DNA of 32,488 nt, from NCBI GenBank assembly GCA_947254205.1, contig CAMYCE010000012.1, positions 1-32,488 of the forward strand, written 5' to 3'. A program made the translations under genes and the position numbers. Within the stretch, counting starts at the first letter, position 1, and each line of letters begins with the position of its first letter. Origin of the DNA: an uncultured Prevotellaceae bacterium (GTDB lineage Bacteria; Bacteroidota; Bacteroidia; Bacteroidales; Muribaculaceae). Under the pieces are notes generated by a model that saw nothing but the letters and a program-made list of their open reading frames with translations, was not told the origin of the DNA and did no database searches. Below, in pieces: positions 32,434-32,488 of the stretch.

Positions 32434-32455
32434 TTAACCCAAATCGGTCATTAGG
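32434..32455 (-). repeat. dispersed repeat, copy C
   Basis: The reverse complement contains the same CCTAATGACCGATT core as copies A and B, followed by one base change and GGGTTAATG, which also matches copy A apart from one T. It lies 13 nt after the transglycosylase stop. A TTTG at 32466-32469 could be a -33 element for the next gene, with the -7 outside the window. Confidence 0.75.
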
Positions 32456-32488
32456 TTTCTTTGTTTTTGTCAAATTATTTTGAGTAAT

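Noticed and set aside
1..32488. CRISPR arrays, toxin-antitoxin or restriction systems
   Set aside because: No regularly spaced repeats and no nuclease, methyltransferase or toxin-type genes are visible on either strand.

Overview
The window looks like a chromosomal segment of an anaerobic gut-type Bacteroidales bacterium, perhaps near Muribaculaceae or Prevotellaceae; family level is an inference. Support comes from repeated promoters of the Bacteroidetes type (TTTG, 19-20 nt, TAnnTTTG), a fused SecDF, a flavodiiron protein with a rubredoxin, many SPII lipoproteins, and the order parA-parB-DUF5683-LysM transglycosylase. Most of it is ordinary core chromosome with a few accessory insertions.

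Layout. 1-363 is gene-poor and holds one copy of a dispersed repeat. 364-936 (minus) is a tRNA-Glu / rpsT / tRNA-Glu unit. recO (plus) converges on a minus-strand lemA-TPM-TPM operon (1809-3735). A FadL-type porin (4044-5345) is followed by tRNA-Arg, an NhaD antiporter and secDF, all on the minus strand. An ISAs1-type transposase remnant (about 10440-10752) lies just upstream of the promoter of a D-2-hydroxyacid dehydrogenase. Then come a large Ig-like lipoprotein, an alanine/glycine:cation symporter and a small unknown lipoprotein. 16246-16667 is non-coding and contains a long inverted repeat and the tRNA-Asp promoter. After tRNA-Asp, a 52-residue rubredoxin gene converges on a flavodiiron gene, which lies behind a SlyD-like isomerase gene. 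An iron-type alcohol dehydrogenase and an AraC-family regulator follow.

The least ordinary part is 21622-23467: an M15-type peptidase gene and a phage portal-like gene form a two-gene unit, with no other phage gene in view. Beyond it are two tandem S66 LD-carboxypeptidase paralogues preceded by a promoter and a terminator-like leader hairpin, then a leucine-rich-repeat lipoprotein. The window ends with parA, parB, a DUF5683 protein and a LysM lytic transglycosylase.

How the genes relate. RecO and ParAB act on the chromosome. SecDF, LemA/TPM and SlyD act in export and protein quality control. The transglycosylase, two S66 peptidases and perhaps the M15 enzyme act on peptidoglycan. Rubredoxin plus flavodiiron protein would remove oxygen or NO. 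NhaD and the AGCS symporter handle Na+. The strongest candidates for something undescribed are the lone portal/M15 pair, a short dispersed repeat seen three times in consistent orientation, the leader hairpin before the S66 genes, and the 43-bp-arm inverted repeat before tRNA-Asp.
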